From Acetobacteraceae bacterium (GTDB lineage Bacteria > Pseudomonadota > Alphaproteobacteria > Acetobacterales > Acetobacteraceae), in contig JAIYCD010000034.1 of NCBI GenBank assembly GCA_027488195.1, positions 1 to 37,160 on the forward strand: 37,160 nt of DNA, given 5' to 3'. The notes under the pieces are model-generated. The model made no database searches and had not been told where the DNA came from. It saw only the letters and a list, made by a program, of their open reading frames with translations. Positions 7,415-16,441 of the stretch are shown one piece after another. The number at the start of each line of letters is the position of its first letter. Positions within the stretch are counted from its first letter, which is position 1. The position numbers and the translations under genes are program-made.

Positions 7415-10400
7415 TTGCGTGCCGCACACCTCAATTCTCTGCTGGAAACCGCGTTGATCCTGAACCTCCCTACCCCGCTCAACATTCTCGGCCTCGCCGT
7501 GCGGCTGCCGGGGGCGGAGAACCTCCAGGAGCTGTGGGCGCTGCTGGAGGCGGGCGGCTCTTCCGTACAGGACATTTCGCCCCCCGACCGCTGGCGCCCT
7601 GAGCGCTTCCTCAGCACGGATCCAGGCGCACGGGGCACCGCCTACACCTTCGCCGGTGGCTATCTGCGCGATGGCATGTCGTTCGACGCCGCCGCCTTCG
7701 GCATGTCCCGCCGCGAGGCCGAGCAGATGGACCCGCAGCAGCGCGTCCTCCTCGAAGTCGCGTGGGAGGCCTTGGAGGATGCGGGCATCGCCCCCTCCCG
7801 CCTGATGGGCCGGGAGGTCGGCGTCTTCATGGGGGCCTCGGCGACGGATTACGCCGATGTTCCGCTGCTCGACGTCTCGGCGCTCGATGCGCATTTCATG
7901 ACCGGCAACAGCCTGGCCATGGTGTCCAACCGCATCTCCTACGCCTACGATCTCAAGGGCCCGAGCCTGACGCTCGACACGGCCTGCTCCTCCTCGTTGG
8001 TGGCGCTGGCCCAGGCGGCCGCGGCACTGGAGGCCGGCCGGATCGAGCTGGCCATCGTCGGCGGCGTGAACATGCTCTCCTCGCCGGCGCCTTTCATCGG
8101 CTTTTCGCGCGCCGGCATGCTTTCGCCCACCGGGCGTTGCCGCCCGTTTTCCGCCAAGGGCGATGGCTATGTGCGGGCTGAGGGGGCCGTCGTGCTCATC
8201 CTCGCGCGCGCCGATGCTGGGCTGGCCAATGCTGGGCTGGCCAATGCTGGGCTGGCCAATGCTGGGTTGGGGGTCTCGCCGCCGCGCGCCGTGCTGCATG
8301 CCATCGGCGTGAACTCCGACGGCCGCACCAACGGCATCTCCCTGCCCTCCCTCACCGGCCAGCGGGACCTGCTGGTGGCGCTGTACCGCCAGTCCGGCAT
8401 CTCGCCCGATGCGCTCGCCTTCGTCGAGGCGCACGGCACCGGCACCCGCGTCGGCGATCCGATCGAGGCGCGCGCCATTGGGGAATCGCTCGGGCGGCAC
8501 CGCCGCGCGGCCCTGCCCATCGGCTCGGTCAAGTCGAATATCGGCCATCTTGAATCCGCATCCGGCATGGCCGGCATGGCGAAGCTCATCCTCTCGCTCG
8601 AGCAGCGGCGCTACCCCGCCACGCTCTACCTGGAGGAGCTGAACCCCGATATCGACGTGGCGGGCCTCGGCCTCGCCCCCGCCGCGCAGGCGGTCGAACT
8701 GGCGGCGAGCGGCCCGCTGCTGGCCGGGCTCTGCAACTATGGCTTCGGCGGCACCAATGCCCACGCCATCATCGGCAGCGCGCCCGAGCCCGCCCTGGCG
8801 GCGGCGGAGGCACCGGCGGCCCGCTACCTCGTGATTTCCGCCCATAGCAAGGCGGCGCTCCGCCAGCTGGTGCCCGCCTATCTCGACCCCATCGAGCGGC
8901 TGGGTGCCGCGGCCGTGGCCAGCGCCGCCCAGGCAGGGCGCGACCTGCTGCCGCACCGCCTGGTGCTGGACCTTGCCCAGGGCGGGGCCCAAAGCGGGTC
9001 AGCGGCGCAGGCGCTGGTGGAGCCCGAGGTGCCCCGGCCCGACCTCGCCATGGGCGAGGCCATCGCCCGGCAGGCGCGGGTGGCCTTCGTATTTTCCGGC
9101 AATGGCGCGCAATGGCCGGGCATGGGCCGCGCGGCCTATCGCGGCAATGCCACCTTTCGCGTGGCGTTCGACGAATGGGCCGCCCGCATCCGCGCGGCCG
9201 GCGGCACCTGCCCGCTGGAGACCATGCTGGCCGAGGATGTGGCCCAGCGCCTTGTTGCCACCAGCGCCATGCAGCCGCTGCTCTTCACCATCCAGCTGGC
9301 ACTTTGCGCGGCCCTGGCGGCCGAGGGGCTGCGGCCGGATCTCGTGCTCGGCCATTCCGTGGGCGAGGTGGCCGCTGCCGCCGTCTCGGGCGCGCTGACG
9401 CCCGATGACGCCGCCCGGCTGATCGTGGTCCGCAGCGCGGCGCAGGAGGCGGTGCACGGCCTGGGCGGCATGGCCGTCCTGGCCTGCGATGCAGCCCGCG
9501 CGCTCGAGATCATCGCCGATGCCGGAACGACGGATGTCGAGATCGCCGCGCGCAACGCACCGGGTTCCACCACCCTCTCAGGCGGCACCCAAGGTCTCGG
9601 CGAGGTCCTGCGCGTGGCGCGGCGGGCGCGCATCGCCTTCGTCACGCTCGATGTCGCCTATCCCTTTCACAGCCGCATTCTCGATCCCGGCCGGGCTGAG
9701 ACGATCGCCGCCCTGGAGGGGCTTTCGCCCGGGCGCACGCGCACCCCGATGATCTCCTCCGCCACCGGAGCCCTGGTGGACGGCACCGAGCTGGACGGCG
9801 CCTATTGGTGGGCCAACATCCGGGCGCCGGTGCTGTTCCAGGACGCCGTGACCGTGGCCCTGGAGCGCGCGGATCTCTTCATCGAGATCGGGCCCCGCCC
9901 GATCCTTGGTTCGCTGATCGCCGAAGTCGCGCGCCATGTCGGTGCCAGGGCCGCGACGCTCGCGACCCTCACCCAGGGCACACGCGGGGAGGAGGCGGAC
10001 CCCATCGCCCGCATCCTGCTGGAGGCGGTGGTCAAGGGTGCCATCCCGGGCGGCGCCACCCCGGGCGGGGCGCCGCAAGCGACCTCCCCGGGCAGCTTGG
10101 CCATCCGCCAGCTTCCGCTGATGCGCTGGGACCGCCAGACCTACCTGATCGCGGCAACGCCGGAGGCCTATGGGGTCTATGGCCCCTCGCATGGCGGGCC
10201 GCCGCTGCACCCGCTGATCGGCAGCCGGATGGCGCCGGGCGGGGCCGAGTGGCGCCACATGCTGAGCGTCGCGACCCAGCCCTTCCTGGCCGGGCACCGG
10301 GTGGACGGGCAGGTCATCCTGCCCGCGACGGCCTATATGGAAATGGCCCTGGCGGTCGGTCGCGAGGTCTATGGCACGGGCCGGCTGCGCCTGCTCGACC

Positions 10401-13400
10401 TCGACATCCTGCGCGCGTTGAGCCTTGAGCAGGCGCAGGAGCTCAGCATCGTCTGGCACGAGGCGGAGCACATGGTCGAAATCCGCGCCCGAACGCGGCT
10501 CGAGGCCGGGGCCGCCTTCACCCTGCATGCCCGCTGCACCGTGCTGGTCGAGCCCGTCGCCGCTCCCCATCCGCAGCCGCTGAGCGCGGAAGGCACGCTG
10601 CATGACGCGGCCGCCATCTACGCGGCGACGGCCGCCTGCCGGCTCGATTATGGCGGCGCGTTCCGCGTGGCGCGCAGCGCGCGCGTGACCGGCGCGGACG
10701 TCGTCACCGACATCGCGGGCGTCACGCCCGATCTCGGCTTCTTCACCAACATCCAGGTGATCGACCCGCCGAGCTATGACGCCGCCTTCCACGGCATCTT
10801 CCTCGGCATCGCGCAGAAACCCGGCGAGGTGGTGGGGGAATTGCCGGTCCGCATCGGGCGCCTCTCGATGTTCCGCCCCGGCGAGCCGGTGACGCGCTCG
10901 GTGGCGCGCCTGACGCGCCAGACCTCCGATGCCCGGGTCCTCGACATCGACCTGGTCGCCGCCGATGGGCGCCTGGTGGCCCGCGGCGAGGGCGTGGTGA
11001 TGCGCCGCGTCGTCTTCTCGAGCTGGCGCGAGGCGGACCGGATCATCCGGAACCGCTTCCTGCCCTGGCGCGCCGGCCCGGCCGAACTCGGCCCCGCCAT
11101 GGCCGAGGCCCTGAACCGCAGCATCCCCGGCCCCGACCTGACAGCACGGCCCGCCCTCATCGGCCTCGCGCTCGACATCGCCGGGCATGTGGTGAACAGG
11201 GTCACCGAGGGCCGCGCGCCGGAGCGCCATCCCGGACTGGCGGGGCTGATCGCGCCCGAGGCGCGCGTCATCTGGCGGGCACTGAACGATGCCCGGCAGG
11301 AGGCCGGCCAGCTTGCGGCCGCACAGGCGCCGCAAAGGCCGGGCGGGGTGCTGGCCGAGGCGCTGACCGACCCTGGCGCGGCACTCGCCGCCTTCGCCGC
11401 CCGCCACCCGGCAGCCAGCGCCGACCTGCGTCTCGCGCTGCACGCGCTCGAGGCGCTGCCGGCCCTGCTCGTCACCGGCCAGGAGGCGCCGCCCAACGCG
11501 GACCTGCAGGATGCGGTGATGACCGCCTCGCTCTTCGCGGCGCCGAGCCTGGATGCGCTTTGCGTCGTGCTCGACCGGCTGCTGGAATCCCACCGGGAGG
11601 ACCGGCTGCGCGTCCTGCTGCTCGAGCCCGGCCTGGGCGGGTTGCTGCCGCGCCTGCTGCCGCGCCTGCGGGCGGGTGGGATCTCGCTCGCCATCCTCGC
11701 CGCCGATGTGGAGGGCGCGGAGCGCCTGCTCGCCCGCGCCGGCGCGGCGCGCGCCATCCCCGTGCACGGGCCGGATGCCGAGCTGGGCGGTGCCGCCTTC
11801 GATCTCGCCCTCTGTGCCGCGGTCACGCCCCTCGATGCCGGGCAGCCGAGCGCGCTCGACCTGCTGAGCGGCCTGGGCGACGACGCACCGCCCCTGCTCG
11901 TGGCCATCCCGCCGCACCACCCCGCGATCGACGTGCTGCACGCGGCAACCCCCGGCTGGTTCCGCTTCTCACACACGCCGGAGCTGCCTGTGGGCGCCTG
12001 GCCCTACCCCTCCGAGGCGGATGAGGCACTGACCCAGCATGGCTTCGCCGTCCTGCGCCAGGCGAGCCTGCCGGCCTCGGGCGACCGCCTGGTCTTCGCG
12101 CAACTGCTGCGCCGGTGGGCCGAAAGCCCGCCCGCGGCGCCGTTCTCGCTCAGCCTCCTGGCGGGCGGCGCGGCCGAAGCCCAGGGCCTGCAGACCCGGT
12201 TGATCGGCTTCGCGCCAGATCTCACGCTCAGCCCGGCGGAAAGCGCCGAATGGGCCGCCGCCGCCACCACCGCCCTGGCCGAGGGCATGCCCGTCATCAT
12301 CGAGACCGGCGCGGCGGCCGGATCGGACGAAGCGGCCATGCTGGCGGCGCGCATGCTGCGCCTGCGCGAACTCGCCATCGCGCTCAGCGACGGCGAGGCC
12401 AATGCGCGCCTCTATGTCGCCCTCGAACTCGCCCCGGGCGCCCGGCCCACCGCCCTTTCGCAGGCGATGGCCGGCTATGCCCGCTGCCTGATGAATGAGT
12501 TCCCGACGCTCGAGGTCTGCCTGCTGCAATGGGCGCCCGAGGCGACGGCCGAAATGCTGGAGGCCGCCTTGCGCCGCCACCTGGCCGAGCCGTTGGTGGA
12601 GCGCGAGATCTGGCTCACGGCCGGGGGCGTGCTGGTGCCGCGCGCCGCGCACCGCCGCGAGAGCATGCCGCGCGAGCCGGTGGCGGGGGAGCGCAGCCTG
12701 CTCGGCATCGGCGCGCGTGGCCTGGATGACTTCACCTGGTCCATCGCGCCGCGCGCCGCACCCGCACCGGGCGAAGTCGAGATCCGCGTGGCGGCGACCG
12801 GCCTGAATTTCCGCGACGTGATGCTGGGCCTGGGCGTGCTGGATTCCGAGATCCTGGGCGAGGGGCTGACCAGCGGTTCGCTCGGCTTCGAATTCGCGGG
12901 CCATGTGGTCCGTGCTGGCGCGGGCGCGCCGGGCTTCGAGGTGGGCGACGCGGTGATGGGTTTCGGCGCCCAGGCCTTCGCCTCCCATCTGACCCTGCCC
13001 GCCGATCGGCTGTTCCATCTCGGTCCGAACCTGCCGGCCGAGGCGGCGGCAGCGATCCCCGTGGCCTTCGTGACGGCCTGGTTCGGGCTGATCGAGCGGG
13101 CCGGGCTGAAGCGCGGCGAGACGGTGCTGATCGAGGGTGCGGCCGGCGGCGTGGGCATGGCGGCGGTACAGATCGCCAAGGTGCATGGCGCGGTCGTGGT
13201 GGCCACCGCCGGCACGGCGGAGAAGCGCGCCCTGCTCCGGCACCTGGGCGCCGACCATGTCGTGGATTCCCGCGCGGCCGATGTCGAGGACCGCATCCGC
13301 GCGGCGGTGGGCGGCGTGGACGTCGTGCTGAACTCGGTCGCGGGCGATGCGATGCGCGCGGCGCTGCGGCTGGTGAAACCCTTCGGCCGCTTCGTCGAGC

Positions 13401-14797
13401 TCGGCAAGCGCGACTTCTTCGAGAATACGCGCCTGGGCCTTCGGCCCTTCGTGAAGAACATCACCTATGTGGGCGCGGATATCGACCAGCTGCTGGCGCA
13501 TGACCCGGCCGCGGTGCGGCGGATGATGAGCGTCATCATGGTCCTGTTCGAGACGGGGCGCCTCAGGCCGATCCCCTACCTCGCCTTCGAGGGTGGCCGT
13601 GTGGCGGACGCCTTCCGGCTGATGCAGGCCTCGGGCCACCTGGGCAAGATCCTGGTGCGGCCGAGCCTGGTCGCGCAACCGGTGCCGCCGCCGCCAGGCC
13701 GCTTCCGCCCGGCTCCGGGCGTTCACGTGGTCCTGGGTGGGACCGGCGGCTTCGGCCTCGAGACCGCGCTCTGGCTGGCCGCGCAGGGGGCGGGCTGCGT
13801 GGTTGCCGTCTCCCGCCGGGGCGCGGTGGATGAGGCGATGGCCGGGCGCGTGGAACAGGCCCGGGCCGCCGGCGTGGATTTCCGCGTCGAGGCGCTGGAC
13901 ATCACCCGGCCCGGGGACGTGGCCGCGGCCTTCGCGCGCTGGCGCGCGGAGCTCGGGCCCATCGCCGGCGTGATCCACTGCGCCATGGTGCTGGATGACG
14001 GCATGATCCTGGGACTGACGGGGGAGAAGATCGCGCGCGTGCTGGGCCCCAAGGTCACCGGAATGCGCGCGCTGGAAGCCGCCACCGCGGGCGATGCGCT
14101 GCAATACCTTGTCGCCTATTCCTCCTCGACGACCTTCGTCGGCAGTCCCGGGCAATCGGCCTATGTGGTGGGCAATGCCTTCCTGGAGGGGGCGGTGGAA
14201 GGCCTCAGGGCGCGCGGCGTGCCGGCGCTGGCGGTCTGCTGGGGTGCGATTTCCGACGTCGGCGTGATCGCGCGCACGCGGGGCCTGGCCGAACGGCTGC
14301 GGATGGCCACCGGGGTCTCGGGCGTGACCTCGGCCGAGGCGCTCGCTCATCTGGGCACGCTGTTGCCCGATCCGGCGGCGGCGCCGGCGGTCAGCGCCTA
14401 TTCGGTGATCCGCTGGTCACCTGCCGCGAAGAAGCTCGCCGTCCTCCGCTCGCCCTATTTCGCGAATGTCTTCACCGAGCAGGGCCAGGGCACCGCCGCG
14501 GCCGGGGAGGAGACGCTCGACGTCTCTGCCCTTTCGCCGGAGGCGGCGGCGGATGCGCTGCTGGCCCTGGTGCGCGACGAGGTGGCGCGCATCCTGCGCC
14601 TGCCGACCGAGGCGGTGGAGCCCGACCGCCCGTTGATCGATATCGGCCTCGACTCCCTGATGGCGCTGGAGCTGCGCCTGGGGGTGGAAAAGCGCACGGG
14701 GGTTGAATTGCCCCTGACGACCATGGCGGGCAACCGCTCCATCCGCGATCTGGTCACGCGGATCGTGGGAAGCCTGCATGCCCAGCGGTTTCAATAA
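7415..14797 (+). CDS. Highly reducing type I polyketide synthase, one module, no thioesterase
   Basis: 2460 residues. Domains in order (numbered from TTG 7415): KS about 22-445 (C191 in DTACSSS, H340, H378); AT 555-857 (S648 in GHSVGE; YPFHS specificity region); DH 932-1216 (H961 in HRVDGQVILP, D1122 in YDAAFH); a methyltransferase-like region about 1370-1560 whose SAM loop is degenerate (LEPGLGG), probably inactive; structural pseudo-KR about 1577-1758; ER 1773-2084 (GAAGGVG); KR 2104-2295 (GGTGGFG, LDD at 2193-2195, Y2250, N2254), the LDD suggesting a B-type hydroxyl; ACP with S2414 in GLDSL. A single full reductive set suggests iterative use, as in fungal HR-PKS or mycobacterial Mas. No release domain exists; the next gene is an alpha-oxoamine synthase. 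TTG 7454 (residue 14), five bases after GGAAA, is a better-supported alternative start. The KS contains a 15-bp tandem repeat. Confidence 0.95.
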   Translation: MRAAHLNSLLETALILNLPTPLNILGLAVRLPGAENLQELWALLEAGGSSVQDISPPDRWRPERFLSTDPGARGTAYTFAGGYLRDGMSFDAAAFGMSRREAEQMDPQQRVLLEVAWEALEDAGIAPSRLMGREVGVFMGASATDYADVPLLDVSALDAHFMTGNSLAMVSNRISYAYDLKGPSLTLDTACSSSLVALAQAAAALEAGRIELAIVGGVNMLSSPAPFIGFSRAGMLSPTGRCRPFSAKGDGYVRAEGAVVLILARADAGLANAGLANAGLANAGLGVSPPRAVLHAIGVNSDGRTNGISLPSLTGQRDLLVALYRQSGISPDALAFVEAHGTGTRVGDPIEARAIGESLGRHRRAALPIGSVKSNIGHLESASGMAGMAKLILSLEQRRYPATLYLEELNPDIDVAGLGLAPAAQAVELAASGPLLAGLCNYGFGGTNAHAIIGSAPEPALAAAEAPAARYLVISAHSKAALRQLVPAYLDPIERLGAAAVASAAQAGRDLLPHRLVLDLAQGGAQSGSAAQALVEPEVPRPDLAMGEAIARQARVAFVFSGNGAQWPGMGRAAYRGNATFRVAFDEWAARIRAAGGTCPLETMLAEDVAQRLVATSAMQPLLFTIQLALCAALAAEGLRPDLVLGHSVGEVAAAAVSGALTPDDAARLIVVRSAAQEAVHGLGGMAVLACDAARALEIIADAGTTDVEIAARNAPGSTTLSGGTQGLGEVLRVARRARIAFVTLDVAYPFHSRILDPGRAETIAALEGLSPGRTRTPMISSATGALVDGTELDGAYWWANIRAPVLFQDAVTVALERADLFIEIGPRPILGSLIAEVARHVGARAATLATLTQGTRGEEADPIARILLEAVVKGAIPGGATPGGAPQATSPGSLAIRQLPLMRWDRQTYLIAATPEAYGVYGPSHGGPPLHPLIGSRMAPGGAEWRHMLSVATQPFLAGHRVDGQVILPATAYMEMALAVGREVYGTGRLRLLDLDILRALSLEQAQELSIVWHEAEHMVEIRARTRLEAGAAFTLHARCTVLVEPVAAPHPQPLSAEGTLHDAAAIYAATAACRLDYGGAFRVARSARVTGADVVTDIAGVTPDLGFFTNIQVIDPPSYDAAFHGIFLGIAQKPGEVVGELPVRIGRLSMFRPGEPVTRSVARLTRQTSDARVLDIDLVAADGRLVARGEGVVMRRVVFSSWREADRIIRNRFLPWRAGPAELGPAMAEALNRSIPGPDLTARPALIGLALDIAGHVVNRVTEGRAPERHPGLAGLIAPEARVIWRALNDARQEAGQLAAAQAPQRPGGVLAEALTDPGAALAAFAARHPAASADLRLALHALEALPALLVTGQEAPPNADLQDAVMTASLFAAPSLDALCVVLDRLLESHREDRLRVLLLEPGLGGLLPRLLPRLRAGGISLAILAADVEGAERLLARAGAARAIPVHGPDAELGGAAFDLALCAAVTPLDAGQPSALDLLSGLGDDAPPLLVAIPPHHPAIDVLHAATPGWFRFSHTPELPVGAWPYPSEADEALTQHGFAVLRQASLPASGDRLVFAQLLRRWAESPPAAPFSLSLLAGGAAEAQGLQTRLIGFAPDLTLSPAESAEWAAAATTALAEGMPVIIETGAAAGSDEAAMLAARMLRLRELAIALSDGEANARLYVALELAPGARPTALSQAMAGYARCLMNEFPTLEVCLLQWAPEATAEMLEAALRRHLAEPLVEREIWLTAGGVLVPRAAHRRESMPREPVAGERSLLGIGARGLDDFTWSIAPRAAPAPGEVEIRVAATGLNFRDVMLGLGVLDSEILGEGLTSGSLGFEFAGHVVRAGAGAPGFEVGDAVMGFGAQAFASHLTLPADRLFHLGPNLPAEAAAAIPVAFVTAWFGLIERAGLKRGETVLIEGAAGGVGMAAVQIAKVHGAVVVATAGTAEKRALLRHLGADHVVDSRAADVEDRIRAAVGGVDVVLNSVAGDAMRAALRLVKPFGRFVELGKRDFFENTRLGLRPFVKNITYVGADIDQLLAHDPAAVRRMMSVIMVLFETGRLRPIPYLAFEGGRVADAFRLMQASGHLGKILVRPSLVAQPVPPPPGRFRPAPGVHVVLGGTGGFGLETALWLAAQGAGCVVAVSRRGAVDEAMAGRVEQARAAGVDFRVEALDITRPGDVAAAFARWRAELGPIAGVIHCAMVLDDGMILGLTGEKIARVLGPKVTGMRALEAATAGDALQYLVAYSSSTTFVGSPGQSAYVVGNAFLEGAVEGLRARGVPALAVCWGAISDVGVIARTRGLAERLRMATGVSGVTSAEALAHLGTLLPDPAAAPAVSAYSVIRWSPAAKKLAVLRSPYFANVFTEQGQGTAAAGEETLDVSALSPEAAADALLALVRDEVARILRLPTEAVEPDRPLIDIGLDSLMALELRLGVEKRTGVELPLTTMAGNRSIRDLVTRIVGSLHAQRFQ
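8213..8272 (+). repeat. 15-bp in-frame tandem repeat inside the KS domain
   Basis: Four consecutive 15-bp units (8213-8227, 8228-8242, 8243-8257, 8258-8272) read gatgctgggctggcc or aatgctgggctggcc, the last diverging after gctggg. They encode repeated (D/N)AGLA pentapeptides in the KS loop just before the conserved PRAVLHAIGVNSDG strand. Other KS domains have a short, variable loop here, so the expansion should be tolerated. The middle two units are identical, which points to recent slippage or unequal exchange. Confidence 0.9.
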
Positions 14798-15028
14798 TGG
14801 GAATATGTCCAGCGATAATCTGTAATACGAGGCCCGTCGAGCAGCGAGAGACGCAAGCCGATTATGCGGCTTCGCTTGGTAAATGCTGCACTGCACGAAA
14901 TTCTTGTGCCATCTTTCCGGTCTTGGCAGGGCAAGCATCATCATTCGCTTTGCTGAATCTCGAAAACACGATAAGTCAGGCGTAGGCTGGGGAACAATCT
15001 CGACAAAATCCTTACTAATACGAAAGGA
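14798..15028. promoter_or_regulatory. A/T-rich intergenic region between PKS and alpha-oxoamine synthase
   Basis: About 230 bp with much lower G/C than the genes on either side. It holds a perfect 6-bp hairpin AAGCCG-ATTATG-CGGCTT (14855-14860 / 14867-14872) with no following T run, and an AAAGGA purine tract at 15023-15028 just before the synthase frame. A 62-codon frame (14797-14985) overlaps the PKS stop but lacks the third-position GC bias of real genes here and matches nothing recognised. The region could carry a separate promoter or an RNA element. No convincing -35/-10 pair was found. Confidence 0.35.
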
Positions 15029-16441
15029 TTGTTCATTTCCCGTTCAGATGGAATGAGATATACGAAAGTCTTCTCGCGAGACCGCCTTCTGATGAATCTC
15101 AGGCTGACCCCGACGGAGCTGGATGTGGCGGGCTTGGGCCGTGAAGCGGCCGAACCGTCTCACCCAGCGGAATTTCCTTCCGCTCTGGTCAACGACCGGA
15201 GGCAGCCCCGCGCCCGCGTTCTGCGTCAGGACGCGCCCAAGCATGACCTCTCTTTCGAGAGCCTGCCCGCCTATCGCGAGATCCTGCTGGAGCGTCAGGT
15301 CGGCCCTGCACTCGGCTTCACCAACCCGTATTACCGCGTTCACGATGGTCGCGCCGGCACCAGCACCTCGATCAATGGCCGGGCGCTGCTGAACTTCTCC
15401 AGCTACGACTATCTCGCGCTGAACGGGCATCCGGAAGTCCTGGCCGCGCATGAGGAGGCGGCCCGCGCCCATGGCACCAGCGTCTCGGCCAGCCGCATCA
15501 CCTCGGGCGAAAGGCCGGTTCACCGCGCGCTCGAGGCGGCGCTGGCCGATGTGTACGAGGCCGAGGCAGGCGCGCTCTTCGTCAGCGGCCACGCGACGGC
15601 CGCCTCGGTGATCGAGACGATCCTCGGCCCGAAGGACCTCATCATCCATGACTCGCTGATCCACAATTGCGTGGTGGTCGGCGCCCAGGGCGCGCGCTGC
15701 CAGCGCAAATCCTTCCGTCACAACGACCTCGACGACCTCGAGAGCTACCTGACGCTGACGCGCCACCTGTTCGAGCGCGTGCTGATCGTGACCGAGGGCC
15801 TGTTCTCCATGGATGGCGACGGGCCGGACATGTTCCGCCTCGCTGAGATCAAGGAGCGCTTCCAGGCCTGGCTGATGGTGGATGAGGCGCATTCGCTGGG
15901 CGTGATCGGCGCCACCGGCCGCGGCATCGCCGAGCATTCGGGCATCGATCCCCGCCGGGTGGATATCTGGTTCGGCACCCTCTCCAAGGCCCTGGTCGGC
16001 TGCGGCGGCTATGTCTGCGGCAGCCAGGTGCTCATCGATATCCTGAAGGCCCGTGCCCCGGGCCTGGTCTATAGCGTGGGCATGCCGGCGCCGGTCGCCG
16101 CCGCCTCCCTCAAGGCGCTGGAGATCATGCGGCGCGAGCCAGGGCGCGTGGCGGCGTTGCAGGCCAACGGCACCTATTTCCTCGAGGGTGCGCGTGCCCG
16201 TGGCCTCGATGTGGGGCCCAGCTGGGGCTTCGGCGTGACACCCATCATCCTCGGCAGCGACATCCGCACCTTCGCCATGGCGCAGGAGCTGGAGCGGATG
16301 GGGATCTACAGCTTCCCCGTCAGCTCCCCAGGGGTGCCCAAGGGAACGTCGCGCTTGCGCTTCTTCCTGTCGGCCGCGCACAAGACCGATCAGATCGACA
16401 CCGCCCTCGACGCCGTAGCGACGATCCTCGATCGGTCGTGA
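15029..16441 (+). CDS. PLP-dependent alpha-oxoamine synthase (serine palmitoyltransferase/AONS family)
   Basis: A fold-type I PLP enzyme of the alpha-oxoamine synthase family, which joins an acyl thioester to an amino acid with loss of CO2 (AONS, KBL, ALAS, SPT, Fum8, PigH). Family landmarks: AHGTSVSASRITSGE, VSGHATAASVI, the cofactor-aspartate region DEAHSLGVIGATGRGIAEHSG, the Schiff-base lysine K320 in GTLSKALVGCGG, and a C-terminal RLRFFLSAAH. A 70-100-residue N-terminal extension precedes the core. Placed directly after a PKS ending in an ACP, it probably offloads the polyketide as an alpha-amino ketone; the amino acid used cannot be told. The start is unclear: TTG 15029 abuts AAAGGA too closely, an in-frame ATT at 15035 would be ideally spaced, and ATGs occur at 15053 and 15092. 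CqsA/LqsA signal synthases belong to the same family and are an alternative role. Confidence 0.9.
   Translation: MFISRSDGMRYTKVFSRDRLLMNLRLTPTELDVAGLGREAAEPSHPAEFPSALVNDRRQPRARVLRQDAPKHDLSFESLPAYREILLERQVGPALGFTNPYYRVHDGRAGTSTSINGRALLNFSSYDYLALNGHPEVLAAHEEAARAHGTSVSASRITSGERPVHRALEAALADVYEAEAGALFVSGHATAASVIETILGPKDLIIHDSLIHNCVVVGAQGARCQRKSFRHNDLDDLESYLTLTRHLFERVLIVTEGLFSMDGDGPDMFRLAEIKERFQAWLMVDEAHSLGVIGATGRGIAEHSGIDPRRVDIWFGTLSKALVGCGGYVCGSQVLIDILKARAPGLVYSVGMPAPVAAASLKALEIMRREPGRVAALQANGTYFLEGARARGLDVGPSWGFGVTPIILGSDIRTFAMAQELERMGIYSFPVSSPGVPKGTSRLRFFLSAAHKTDQIDTALDAVATILDRS

Noticed and set aside
8213-8272. KS tandem repeat considered as a CRISPR-like or recombination array
   Set aside because: Units are contiguous without spacers and lie in frame inside a catalytic domain; it is a coding minisatellite.
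7199-8992. 597-codon minus-strand frame spanning the divergent promoter
   Set aside because: Runs antisense through the KS domain and the promoter region. Its composition is that of a shadow and it would conflict with both real operon starts.
9578-14350. Two long minus-strand frames opposite the PKS (9578-11941 and 11969-14350)
   Set aside because: His/Gln/Arg/Asp-rich antisense shadows of the PKS codons; no recognisable domain, no Shine-Dalgarno, and the PKS frame is unambiguous.
14797-14985. 62-codon frame overlapping the PKS stop
   Set aside because: Lacks third-position GC bias, has no recognisable motif, and lies in an A/T-rich regulatory spacer. Not called, though a small peptide cannot be fully excluded.
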